DNA from: Labilithrix sp.
Lineage (GTDB): Bacteria > Myxococcota_A > Polyangia > Polyangiales > Polyangiaceae
Assembly (NCBI GenBank): GCA_019637155.1
Contig: JAHBWE010000007.1
Coordinates: 1 to 64,000, forward strand
Length of the DNA: 64,000 nt
Direction of reading: 5' to 3'
The notes under the pieces were generated by a model. It saw only the letters and a program-made list of their open reading frames with translations. It did no database searches and had not been told where the DNA came from. Shown in pieces: positions 56,970 to 64,000 of this stretch. Each line of letters begins with the position of its first letter. Positions within the stretch are counted from its first letter, which is position 1. The translations under genes were made by a program, and so were the position numbers.

Positions 56970-57857
56970 TCAGCGGGCGGCTTTGGGAGGCAAGCCGGCG
57001 AGGAGCCCGCGCGCGGAGGCGGCGTCGGCGGCGATCTGCGCCTTCAGCTCGTCGAGCCCGGAGAAGCGCTTCTCGTCCCGGATCTTCGCGATGAAGTGGA
57101 CCCGGAGCGCCTGACCGTAGAGGTCGCCGTCGAAGTCGAAGAGGTGCACCTCGAGGCGGAGGTTCTGCCCGTCCACGGTCGGGCGCACGCCGAGGTTCAT
57201 CACCGCGGGCCGCTCGTCCGCGAGCACGGCGTACACACCATGCGGCGGCAGCATCTCGGTGACGCCGCCGAGGTTCGCGGTCGGGAACCCGATCGTGCGC
57301 CCGCGGTGATCGCCGTGCTCGACGGTCCCCGAGATCGAGTGCGGGCGTCCGAGGATCGCGGCCGCCTCCGCGAGATCGCCCGCGTCGATCGCCGCGCGGA
57401 CACGCGTGCTCGAGTACTTGCCCTTCGCGTCGCCCGCGATCTCGGCGGCGGCGACGTCGAAGCCGAGGTCCTTGCCGTGCGCGCGCAGCGTCTCGAGATC
57501 GCCGGCGCGCTGGGCGCCGAAGCGGAAGTTCGCGCCGACGACGACGACCTTCGCGCGGAGCCGCTCGGCGAGGAGCTCCTTCGCGAAGTCGGCCGGCGTC
57601 ATCGCGGCGAGGGCGGCGGTGAAGGGCTCCACCACCACGTCGTCCGCGCCGTGATGACGGAGGAGCTCGACGCGCCGCGCGATCGTGGTGAGGAGCGGCG
57701 GGCCCGAGCCGCGGAGGACGAGCGTGGGATGGGGATCGAACGTCAGGACCCCGACCGTGAGGCCGCGCTCGTCGGCGATCGCGCGCGCCTGGCGCAGCAC
57801 CGCCTGATGGCCACGGTGCACGCCGTCGAGGTTTCCGATGACGATGACGCTGCTCAC
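56970..57857 (-). CDS. ribF: Riboflavin kinase / FAD synthetase
   Basis: This bifunctional enzyme turns riboflavin into FMN and FAD. N-terminal FAD synthetase: GNLDGVHRGHQAV (HxGH-type), TFDPHP, and SSTRVRAAI near the middle. C-terminal riboflavin kinase: GTVEHGDHRGRTIGFPTANL and GVYAVL with LEVHLFDFDGDLYG. At 295 residues it is slightly short because the N-terminus begins at the GTG overlapping the previous stop (GTGA). A GTG 12 bp upstream is an alternative. It sits unexpectedly inside an envelope operon and probably uses its promoter. Confidence 0.95.
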   Translation of the reverse strand: MSSVIVIGNLDGVHRGHQAVLRQARAIADERGLTVGVLTFDPHPTLVLRGSGPPLLTTIARRVELLRHHGADDVVVEPFTAALAAMTPADFAKELLAERLRAKVVVVGANFRFGAQRAGDLETLRAHGKDLGFDVAAAEIAGDAKGKYSSTRVRAAIDAGDLAEAAAILGRPHSISGTVEHGDHRGRTIGFPTANLGGVTEMLPPHGVYAVLADERPAVMNLGVRPTVDGQNLRLEVHLFDFDGDLYGQALRVHFIAKIRDEKRFSGLDELKAQIAADAASARGLLAGLPPKAAR

Positions 57858-59554
57858 GGGGGCAGACACTCCGGCGGAACAGGGTTGTCCGAGCAGACGC
57901 CGCTGTCGAGACCTTCTTGGCTCGGGCCCACGATCTCGACGACCGCGCGCGCGCCTTGCGAGAGGAGCACCGTGCGCGGCTTCGTCGAGCACGTCGACTT
58001 CTCCGCGAGGCGGATCGATCCCTCCGCCTCGGAGCACCCGCCGCTCTCGTTCGGGACCGTCCACGCCTGCCCGCTCGGATAGACGAGGCTGATCGCGTAC
58101 CGGCCGAGCGGGAGACAGCCGCGGCGCACCTCGCGCACGAGCGGCTGCCGCTCGAGCGCCCGCCGGTCGAAGAGCGGGAGCTCACCCGTCTCCGCGGCGT
58201 CGGCGCTGATGCCGGTGAAGTGCGGCGCGACGAGGACGCCGCCGAGATCGACGCGGCGCGGGTCGAAGCACAGCGCCGCGGGCCGCACGAGCGCGGTGAA
58301 GTGGCTGCGGAGCGCGGCGGTGGACGGCGACGCCGAGATCGGTCCTGCGACCGTCTTCGCGAGCGAGTCGCGATCGAGCGTGATCGCCTGGATGACGACG
58401 AGCGGACCCGGCGGCTTCCCGGTGACGTTGCTCTCCTCGAGCGAGCCCTGCACGACGAGCGACTGCAGGTCGGTCCTGCGCTGCGGATCGTCGGCGAGCT
58501 TCACGAGCGCCACCTGCGGCCAGAGCGCGGGCACGGCCGGGTTCTCCGGGATCGTACCGCCGCGCGAGAACACGAGGAGGCCGCCCTTTCCGCGCGGCGG
58601 CAGCGACGGGAGCTGGAAGCCGAACGGCTGGCGCGGGTCGACCGCGTCGGCGACCTCCTGCTCCGGCAATCCCCACGAGATGCGGAGGCTCTGGAACCCA
58701 CGCTGGAACGCGTCGAGCGACTCCGCGGTCGGGTTCGTCGGCGGCGCGAGGATGTGCACGTCCTGCGTCATCGCGAGGATCGGGACCGCGAACGGATCGG
58801 CGCGCTCGTTCGCCGTCGAGCGCACCGCCGTGCCGATGACGTCGCTGCTGTCCTCTCTCCCCTCTCGCTCGACGCGCCGCGGGTGGAAATACGGCCGCGT
58901 GAACGGGACGACGGAGCCGAGCGTAACTGGGATATTGTCGGCGACGAATCCCTTGTCCGGGATCGTGAAGTTGGGAATCTCGCCGGCGGGCGCCTGCTGC
59001 GCGATACCGACGTCGATGGGACGATAAATGGGAGTGTAAGCGAGATTGCCGGCGTTCTTCCGCGCGTCCTCGACGTCGATGAACCCGCCCGCGATGTCGC
59101 CGGCCTCGGGGAGGTTTCGAAACTTGAACGTGGGCCAGAAGCGGCCGCGCCGATCGTAGAACGCGGAGATGACGTAGGAGCCGCCCTGGAGCGGCGCGAC
59201 CGCGAACGGGGCGGAGGCCTCCACCGTTGCGCCGTCGTCGGGGCAATAGAGCTCGCCCGAGGTCGAGCGCGGCTCGTTCGCGAAGAGCACGTTGCCGGGG
59301 ACGGCGACGAAGTTGACCGCCGACGTCGCGAGCCCGGTCGGCGGCGGCGGGTTCCGGCGATCGAAGACGAGGATGACGGCGTTGCCCACGATGTCGCCCG
59401 CGCGCGAGCACGGGCGCGGACCTACGTACGTCACGGTCCCGCGGATGAGCCCGCGCGGCGGGAAGAGACGGCGGTCGTTGCGCTGGTCGTCGATCGGCAC
59501 GTCGCCGCACGCGGCGAGGAGAACGAGACAGAAGAGGAGGAGGCGCGCGAGCAT
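57854..59554 (-). CDS. Large lipoprotein partner of the TonB receptor
   Basis: A 566-residue predicted lipoprotein (lipobox LAAC). It has no clear family match. The body is beta-rich with Pro/Arg turns and a few cysteines, and a segment DRRGRFWPTFKF with tandem carboxypeptidase-like or immunoglobulin-like strands is possible but unproven. It begins 5 bp after the TonB receptor stop, so it is likely a surface lipoprotein or substrate-binding partner of that receptor, similar in position to SusD-like lipoproteins but without their sequence. Confidence 0.78.
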   Translation of the reverse strand: MLARLLLFCLVLLAACGDVPIDDQRNDRRLFPPRGLIRGTVTYVGPRPCSRAGDIVGNAVILVFDRRNPPPPTGLATSAVNFVAVPGNVLFANEPRSTSGELYCPDDGATVEASAPFAVAPLQGGSYVISAFYDRRGRFWPTFKFRNLPEAGDIAGGFIDVEDARKNAGNLAYTPIYRPIDVGIAQQAPAGEIPNFTIPDKGFVADNIPVTLGSVVPFTRPYFHPRRVEREGREDSSDVIGTAVRSTANERADPFAVPILAMTQDVHILAPPTNPTAESLDAFQRGFQSLRISWGLPEQEVADAVDPRQPFGFQLPSLPPRGKGGLLVFSRGGTIPENPAVPALWPQVALVKLADDPQRRTDLQSLVVQGSLEESNVTGKPPGPLVVIQAITLDRDSLAKTVAGPISASPSTAALRSHFTALVRPAALCFDPRRVDLGGVLVAPHFTGISADAAETGELPLFDRRALERQPLVREVRRGCLPLGRYAISLVYPSGQAWTVPNESGGCSEAEGSIRLAEKSTCSTKPRTVLLSQGARAVVEIVGPSQEGLDSGVCSDNPVPPECLPP

Positions 59555-59559
59555 CGGAG

Positions 59560-61977
59560 TCAGAACTTGTACGTAGCGAGGAGCATCAAGCGGCGGTCGA
59601 GGAGCTGACCGAACGGATGCTCGCGGTGCTGGACGCCGAAGAGGTTGAACGCCATGACGGACACGTCGGCGTGATCGCCGAGGAAACGATAGCCGACGCG
59701 CGCGTTGAGGAGCGCATACCCGGCGACGCGGAAGCGCTGCTGCTCGATCTGTTGCCGCACGAAGTTCGTCACCTGCTCCGCCCACGACTGGACGCTGACG
59801 AAGTGGAAGTCGAGCGAGCCGTCGAACCCCGGCTTCGTGCGGAGCTGCACGCCGGCGTTCACCTTGTGCTGGCTCGTGCGCTGGTCCGGCACGACGCGCG
59901 AGAGCTGCGCCGGCGTGCAATCGGAGTTGTCCTGCTGGAGGAGGTTCAGCGTGTAGTTGCCATAGACGTCGAGCCCCTCCATCGGGAACGTGCGGACGCC
60001 CGCCTCGCCGCCGTAGACGTTGTAGGCCTGGCACTGGTTCTCGAACCCGGTGAACCCGGCGGGGAAGAACCCGGTCGAGAGGTCCTGCCGCCCCGCGACC
60101 GGGAAGTCCGCGACGGTGAGCGGCCGGTTGCTCGCGAGCTGGATGAGGCTCGAGACGCGGTTGAAGTACGCCGCCGCCTCCACCGTGAAGCGGTCGCTCT
60201 CCTGGTTCAGATACCCCACCTCGGCGCTGAAGATCCGCTCGACGTTCACGCGAAAATTCGGATCGTCGCGCCGCACGCCGTCGGCGTACGAGGCGGTGCC
60301 GGTGATGGGGAGTTGGGTCGGCAATCGCAAATACGACTCGAGGAACGTCGGCTTGCGGTACGCGGTCGCGACCGAGGCGCGCATCGTCGACTGGCTCGAC
60401 GGGTGGACGAGCACGGCGCCGCGCGGCGACTGCTGGAAGCTGGCGAGATACGGCACCCAGTCGACGCGATAATCGGCAATGAAGGCGAGCCGCTCTCCCG
60501 CGTTCAGCTCGTCGTGGAGGAAGAGCGAATAGTGGTGCTCGAAGCGATCGTGATCGAGATAGCTCCACTCGACGTTCTTGTAGCGATAAGCCCCTCCGAC
60601 GCGGAGGTCGTTCTTGACCGACTCCGAGAACGAGAAGCGCGTCTTGTAGACCGTCTCGCCGTCGACGACGTTCTGCTGAATGCGCGACGGGAGCAGCGAC
60701 TGCCCGACGTAATTGACGTTGAGGGTGGAGTTGGCGCGGAGGCGGTTCCAGAAGACGCGCGCGTCGAAGTGCTCCGACGTCCACGAGGTGGTGAGGTCCG
60801 TCTGGGTGAAGGTCGGGAGCACGATGTCCTGGAGCGAGCCGATGCCGAGGATCTCGACCGAGCCCTGCGCGAGGCCGCCGCCAAAATTCAGCGTGCCGGC
60901 GCGCCCGAAGGTGCGGGAGCCGCGCGCGTCGAGGCGGATCGTGCGCGCGCTCTCGACCTGGTCGCCGACGCCGGTGCGCACGTCGGCGCGCCCGTTCGGG
61001 ACCTCGCGCGACCAGCGCGGGAGGTAGTCGTAGCCGGCCGCCGTGCGCCAGCCGAGCTCGCCTTCGCGGCCGGAGGCCCAGAGCGAGCCGTGGGTCGTGG
61101 CCTGCGAGCCGTACCCGCCCGCGATCCCGTTCTTCCCCTCGCCCGGACGCTTGGTGATGATGTTGATGACCCCGTTGAACGCGTCGGAGCCGTAGAGCGA
61201 GGAGCCGGGCCCGCGCACGATCTCGATCCGCTCGATGTCCTCGACCCCGATCGACAAGGTCTGCCAGATCGTGGCGCCGAGGATGTCGGCGTAGACGGAG
61301 CGCCCGTCGACGAGGACGAGCGTCTTGTTCGAGAGCCGCTGGTTGAAGCCGCGGATCGACACCTCGGTCTGCGCGCCGGTGACCTCCATGATGTCGACGC
61401 CGGCGAGGCGGCGGAGCAGCTCCGGGATCTTGGTGATGCCGGAGAGCCGGATGTCCTGCTCGGTGATGACGGCGGTCGACGCCGAAGCCTCGAGCGGGCT
61501 CTGCGACCCCTTCGAGGCGGTGACGATCTTCTCGGCGAAGACGTCCTCCGGCGGCGGCGCCGGCTCGCCGGTGGGGGGCGGCGGCGGCGGGGGAGGCGGC
61601 ACGACGGGCTCCGAAGGCTTCGTCGGCTCCGGCTTCTTGTTCGCCGCCTCGAGCCGCTCGATCGTCGCGAGCACCTCCTCCTTGTCGGGCGGGTTCTCGG
61701 CCGCGTAGCGCTTGTAGTACTCGAGCGCCTTCTCGGCGTTCCCGGCGTCCGCGTACGCCCGCGCGATGTTGAAGAGGACGTTGGGGTGCGGGAGGATCTT
61801 GTACGCGACCTCGAGCTCGGCGATCCCCTCGGCGTACTTCTTCGCCGCGATCGCATCCATGCCCGCCTTGAAGTGCGTCCGCGCCTCCGCCCGCGCATCG
61901 GCCAACGCCGTGCGCGCGCTCGCCCCGAGAAGGACGAGACAAACCCCAAAGGCGACACTGCGAGCACGCAGAGACAC
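59560..61977 (-). CDS. TonB-dependent receptor with N-terminal TPR domain
   Basis: An 805-residue outer membrane receptor. Signal peptide (GTG start, cleavage after ALA near 26), then TPR-like helices (about 30-105, KKYAEGIAELEVAYK, GNAEKALEYYKRY), then a Pro-rich linker (about 117-145). A TonB-box-like EKIVTASKG lies near 149-157, then a plug (about 160-270: GVDIMEVTGAQTEVSIRGF, RIEIVRGPGSSLYGSDAFNGVINIIT) and a 22-strand-type barrel ending in LLATYKF (terminal Phe). The TPR domain before the TonB box is unusual. The ligand is unknown. First gene of the leftward operon; a 33-bp gap separates it from the gene in front. Confidence 0.9.
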   Translation of the reverse strand: MSLRARSVAFGVCLVLLGASARTALADARAEARTHFKAGMDAIAAKKYAEGIAELEVAYKILPHPNVLFNIARAYADAGNAEKALEYYKRYAAENPPDKEEVLATIERLEAANKKPEPTKPSEPVVPPPPPPPPPTGEPAPPPEDVFAEKIVTASKGSQSPLEASASTAVITEQDIRLSGITKIPELLRRLAGVDIMEVTGAQTEVSIRGFNQRLSNKTLVLVDGRSVYADILGATIWQTLSIGVEDIERIEIVRGPGSSLYGSDAFNGVINIITKRPGEGKNGIAGGYGSQATTHGSLWASGREGELGWRTAAGYDYLPRWSREVPNGRADVRTGVGDQVESARTIRLDARGSRTFGRAGTLNFGGGLAQGSVEILGIGSLQDIVLPTFTQTDLTTSWTSEHFDARVFWNRLRANSTLNVNYVGQSLLPSRIQQNVVDGETVYKTRFSFSESVKNDLRVGGAYRYKNVEWSYLDHDRFEHHYSLFLHDELNAGERLAFIADYRVDWVPYLASFQQSPRGAVLVHPSSQSTMRASVATAYRKPTFLESYLRLPTQLPITGTASYADGVRRDDPNFRVNVERIFSAEVGYLNQESDRFTVEAAAYFNRVSSLIQLASNRPLTVADFPVAGRQDLSTGFFPAGFTGFENQCQAYNVYGGEAGVRTFPMEGLDVYGNYTLNLLQQDNSDCTPAQLSRVVPDQRTSQHKVNAGVQLRTKPGFDGSLDFHFVSVQSWAEQVTNFVRQQIEQQRFRVAGYALLNARVGYRFLGDHADVSVMAFNLFGVQHREHPFGQLLDRRLMLLATYKF

Positions 61978-62010
61978 GGACCCGCCAGCGTATCGCGCTA
62001 CTCTCGTCCC

Positions 62011-62367
62011 GTGGACCTCTTCGCCGAGCTCCGAGCCCTCACCGCCGCCCTCGACGCAGCCGGCGTCGACTATGCGCTCTGCGGCGCCGTCGCGCTCGCG
62101 ATTCACGGCGTTCCGCGAGCGACGAAGGACATCGACGTGCTCGTGCGTGAGGAAGACCTGGACACATTTTCGCTCCGTAGTGAAAGCGCGCGAGACGCTC
62201 ATGCTCGATGCGCTCATCGCATCCGGTCCGCTCGGAGCCGTCTTCGCGACGCGGCAGCGGCTCCCGCACGAGGACGGAACGCTCTCGGTCGTGTCGCGCG
62301 ACGGCTCATCACGCTGAAGCTCGCCGCGGCGCGGCCGCAAGACCTCGTCGACGTCCAACGACTCTAA
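62011..62367 (+). pseudogene. Decayed nucleotidyltransferase-like gene
   Basis: The first 50 codons (GTG) read like minimal nucleotidyltransferases: FAELRALTAALDAAGVDYAL, CGAVALAIHG, PRATKDIDVLVREEDL with the catalytic-type Asp pair. The next homologous part (ETLMLDALIASGPLGAVF, DGTLSVVSRDG) is in another frame, and the ending (LITLKLAAARPQDLVDVQRL) returns to the first. The second shift can be explained by one lost C near 62301. About 100 residues expected between are missing. This indicates an internal deletion plus frameshifts, so the product is not functional. The small gene after it is intact. Confidence 0.8.
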
Positions 62368-62378
62368 GGAGGCGACCG

Positions 62379-62579
62379 ATGCCGGCGATGACGGCTGAGG
62401 CGATCACCGCGCGCCTCCGCGAGCTCGCGCGGCTCAGCGCGGCGGGGCCGTCGCCGATGCAGCGCGGCGTGGACATGTCCGCGGCGGCGATCGCCGCGCG
62501 CCTCCGCGAGCTCTCCGACGTAAGCGCGCTGTGCGCGAAGCTCGAGGCGATCGGCGCGGCGGCGCGGCGTCGGCGTTAG
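62379..62579 (+). CDS. Small protein with duplicated helix, partner of the nucleotidyltransferase
   Basis: A 66-residue basic, helical protein. It consists of two copies of one unit: TAEAITARLRELARLSA and SAAAIAARLRELSDVSA, linked by GPSPMQRGVDM. A strong ribosome site (AAGGAGG, 62366-62372) overlaps the pseudogene stop and lies 6 nt before the ATG. It follows the nucleotidyltransferase as small partners do in toxin-antitoxin pairs, so it may once have been its antitoxin. That is inference. It ends 2 bp from the CNNM stop. Confidence 0.72.
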   Translation: MPAMTAEAITARLRELARLSAAGPSPMQRGVDMSAAAIAARLRELSDVSALCAKLEAIGAAARRRR

Positions 62580-62581
62580 CG

Positions 62582-63883
62582 TCACGTCGCCGCGCGGACG
62601 CGGAGGCGGCGGATGCGGCGGCGGGCGATCGAGACGACCTCGGCGACGACGCCGTCGGCGAGGACCGCGACGTCGCCGACGCGCGGGACGTGCGCGAGGC
62701 GGTCGAGGACGATCTTGCCGACCGACTCCATCGGGCCGACGTGCTCGAGCGGCACGCCCGCGTCGCGGAGGTCGTCGATGCTCACGCGCGGGTCGACGGA
62801 CCAGTCGTTGTCCGCGCGGCGGACGATCTTCGCGTGCTCGGCGTCGAGCTCGTCGCGGATCTCGCCGAAGACCTCCTCCACCAGCTCCTCGATCGTCAGG
62901 ATGCCGCTCGTGCCACCGTACTCGTCGACGACGAACGCCATCGGCGTGCGCGCGCGCTGCAGATCGCGGAGCGCGTCGAGGCCGTCACGCGTCTCGGGGA
63001 TGAAGAGCGTGTGGCGCTCGAGGCCGCGCAGGTTCGGGCGCGACCGCGCGCCGTCGTCGAGGAGGAACTCCTTCGCGTAGAGGTACCCCACGATGTCGTC
63101 GAGCGTGCCGTCGTAGAGCGGGATGCGCGAGTACTCGTGCTTCTGGAGCTGCGCGAACGCCTCCGCGCCGGTCGTGTCGATCGAGAGCGCGAAGACGTCG
63201 ACGCGCGGGACCATGATCTGCCGCACCGGCCGCACCGCGAAGCGAAGGACCCGCTCCAGCGTGTGCCGCTTGTCGATCGCCTCCGGCGAGCGGCCCGCGT
63301 TGGCGGTGAGGATGCCGACGATCTCCTCCTCGCTCAGCGAGCCCTCCGTCATCTCGGGGTCGACGCCGATGAGCCGCAGCACGGCGCGCTGCGCGTGGTC
63401 GAGGACCCAGAGGATCGGCCAGAGCACGACGTTCGCGACGCGCAGCGCCGGCGCGGTCGCGAGCGTCGTCGCGACGGAGTGACGGATCGCGATCGCCTTC
63501 GGGACGAGCTCGCCGACGAGGACGTGGAGGAACGTGAGCGTGCCGAGGCCGACGACGTCGACGACGAGGTGACCGGTGCGGCCGAGCGCGCTGCCGGTCA
63601 CCGCGACCGCGGCGCGATCGGCGACGGCGGCGATCGCCGGCTCCGCCACCCAGCCGAGGCCGAGGCTCGCGATCGTGATGCCGACCTGCGTGACGGAGAG
63701 GTAGCGGTCCAGCTTCTCGAGCACGCCCGCCGCCCGCGCCGCGCGGCGATCGCCATGACGCGCCAAGAGCTCGAGCTCGCTGAGCCGCACCTTCACGACC
63801 GCGAACTCGGCCGCGACGAAGAACGCGTTCAGCGCGAGGCAGAGCACCGAAACGACGAGCGCCGCCATACACGCATCCAACAT
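62582..63883 (-). CDS. CNNM/CBS-domain transporter-like membrane protein (HlyC/CorC family)
   Basis: A 433-residue inner membrane protein. The CNNM/DUF21 membrane domain (about 1-190) has three to four hydrophobic segments and LNAFFVAAEFAVVKVR, then two CBS domains (about 205-335: IMVPRVDVFALS, FAQLQKHEYSRIPLYDGTLDDIVGYLY, and VDEYGGTSGILTIEELVEEVFGEI) and a CorC_HlyC domain (about 340-425: SIDDL). The family is tied to Mg2+ or other cation handling. Start ATG before LDACMAALVV; a nearer ATG lies five codons in, and neither has a strong site. Transcription comes from the right edge. Confidence 0.92.
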   Translation of the reverse strand: MLDACMAALVVSVLCLALNAFFVAAEFAVVKVRLSELELLARHGDRRAARAAGVLEKLDRYLSVTQVGITIASLGLGWVAEPAIAAVADRAAVAVTGSALGRTGHLVVDVVGLGTLTFLHVLVGELVPKAIAIRHSVATTLATAPALRVANVVLWPILWVLDHAQRAVLRLIGVDPEMTEGSLSEEEIVGILTANAGRSPEAIDKRHTLERVLRFAVRPVRQIMVPRVDVFALSIDTTGAEAFAQLQKHEYSRIPLYDGTLDDIVGYLYAKEFLLDDGARSRPNLRGLERHTLFIPETRDGLDALRDLQRARTPMAFVVDEYGGTSGILTIEELVEEVFGEIRDELDAEHAKIVRRADNDWSVDPRVSIDDLRDAGVPLEHVGPMESVGKIVLDRLAHVPRVGDVAVLADGVVAEVVSIARRRIRRLRVRAAT

Positions 63884-64000
63884 GCGAACGCCGCGCCATG
63901 CCCCGACGGTGTCGGACACGTAGCGAATTCGACGGGAGGCGGTATGGCGCTTGACGCCACGGCGGCACATCGCCACGGTGCCGCCGCTTCGGATGCGTCT

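Overview
The window is high-GC DNA (roughly 70% by eye) with tightly packed genes. The gene content points to a myxobacterium, most likely of the Polyangiales/Sorangiineae side. It has three Pkn-type Ser/Thr kinases and a PP2C phosphatase, TPR/PEGA envelope proteins, many Cys-rich or poly-Ser-linker lipoproteins, an NtrC-family activator, a bacterial serpin, and core genes (lysS, folP, ribF, class I fumarase) scattered among envelope genes. No tRNA, rRNA, CRISPR-Cas locus or complete insertion sequence was seen. Calls rest on motif reading and codon geometry; no database search was run.

Layout. 1-1.3 kb: 3' part of an HNH endonuclease gene, then about 570 bp without a gene that carries five palindromes spaced about 70 bp apart. 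1.3-10.7 kb: sigma54 activator, kinase plus PEGA protein, Cys-rich secreted protein, TPR protein, a second kinase followed by a heptad-repeat coiled-coil protein, and two small lipoproteins. 10.7-15.7 kb: a leftward operon of unknown envelope protein, alpha/beta hydrolase, class I fumarase and serpin. 15.7-25.3 kb: TrmN6-like methyltransferase, PQQ-dehydrogenase/cytochrome c fusion lipoprotein, membrane protein, exported TldD with PmbA, prolyl aminopeptidase, endonuclease I. 25.4-29.9 kb: four envelope genes joined by ATGA stop/start overlaps. 30-35.2 kb: lysS, a LolC/E-type permease with an extra membrane domain, and a YdeI-family gene abruptly joined to the tail of a SNF2 helicase. 35.2-45.6 kb: response regulator/GAF kinase pair, radical SAM enzyme with divergent TetR and shared operator, M20 peptidase, ada, methyltransferase, large lipoprotein, PP2C, lolD. 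45.6-51.4 kb: leftward operon folP-cdaA-ybbR-kinase-HAD, coupling folate, cyclic di-AMP and Ser/Thr phosphorylation genes. 51.4-52.3 kb: a palindrome-rich element with terminal inverted repeats that supplies the 3' end of a marR gene. 52.4-62 kb: acyl-CoA dehydrogenase, then a leftward group of TPR-TonB receptor, lipoprotein, ribF, TPR protein, ankyrin protein and a small lipoprotein. 62-64 kb: decayed nucleotidyltransferase, an intact small partner with a duplicated helix, and a CNNM/CBS membrane protein.

How the genes fit together. Much of the window serves envelope biogenesis and sensing: lipoprotein export (LolC/E- and LolD-like proteins at separate loci), many predicted lipoproteins, a TonB receptor and an OmpP1/FadL-like barrel, with kinases and a phosphatase as likely regulators. 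The least explained items are the palindrome-rich element at 51.4-51.8 kb, the 70-bp-spaced palindromes near 1 kb, the nucleotidyltransferase remnant with its duplicated-helix partner, the kinase in the cyclic di-AMP operon, and the YdeI/SNF2 junction.
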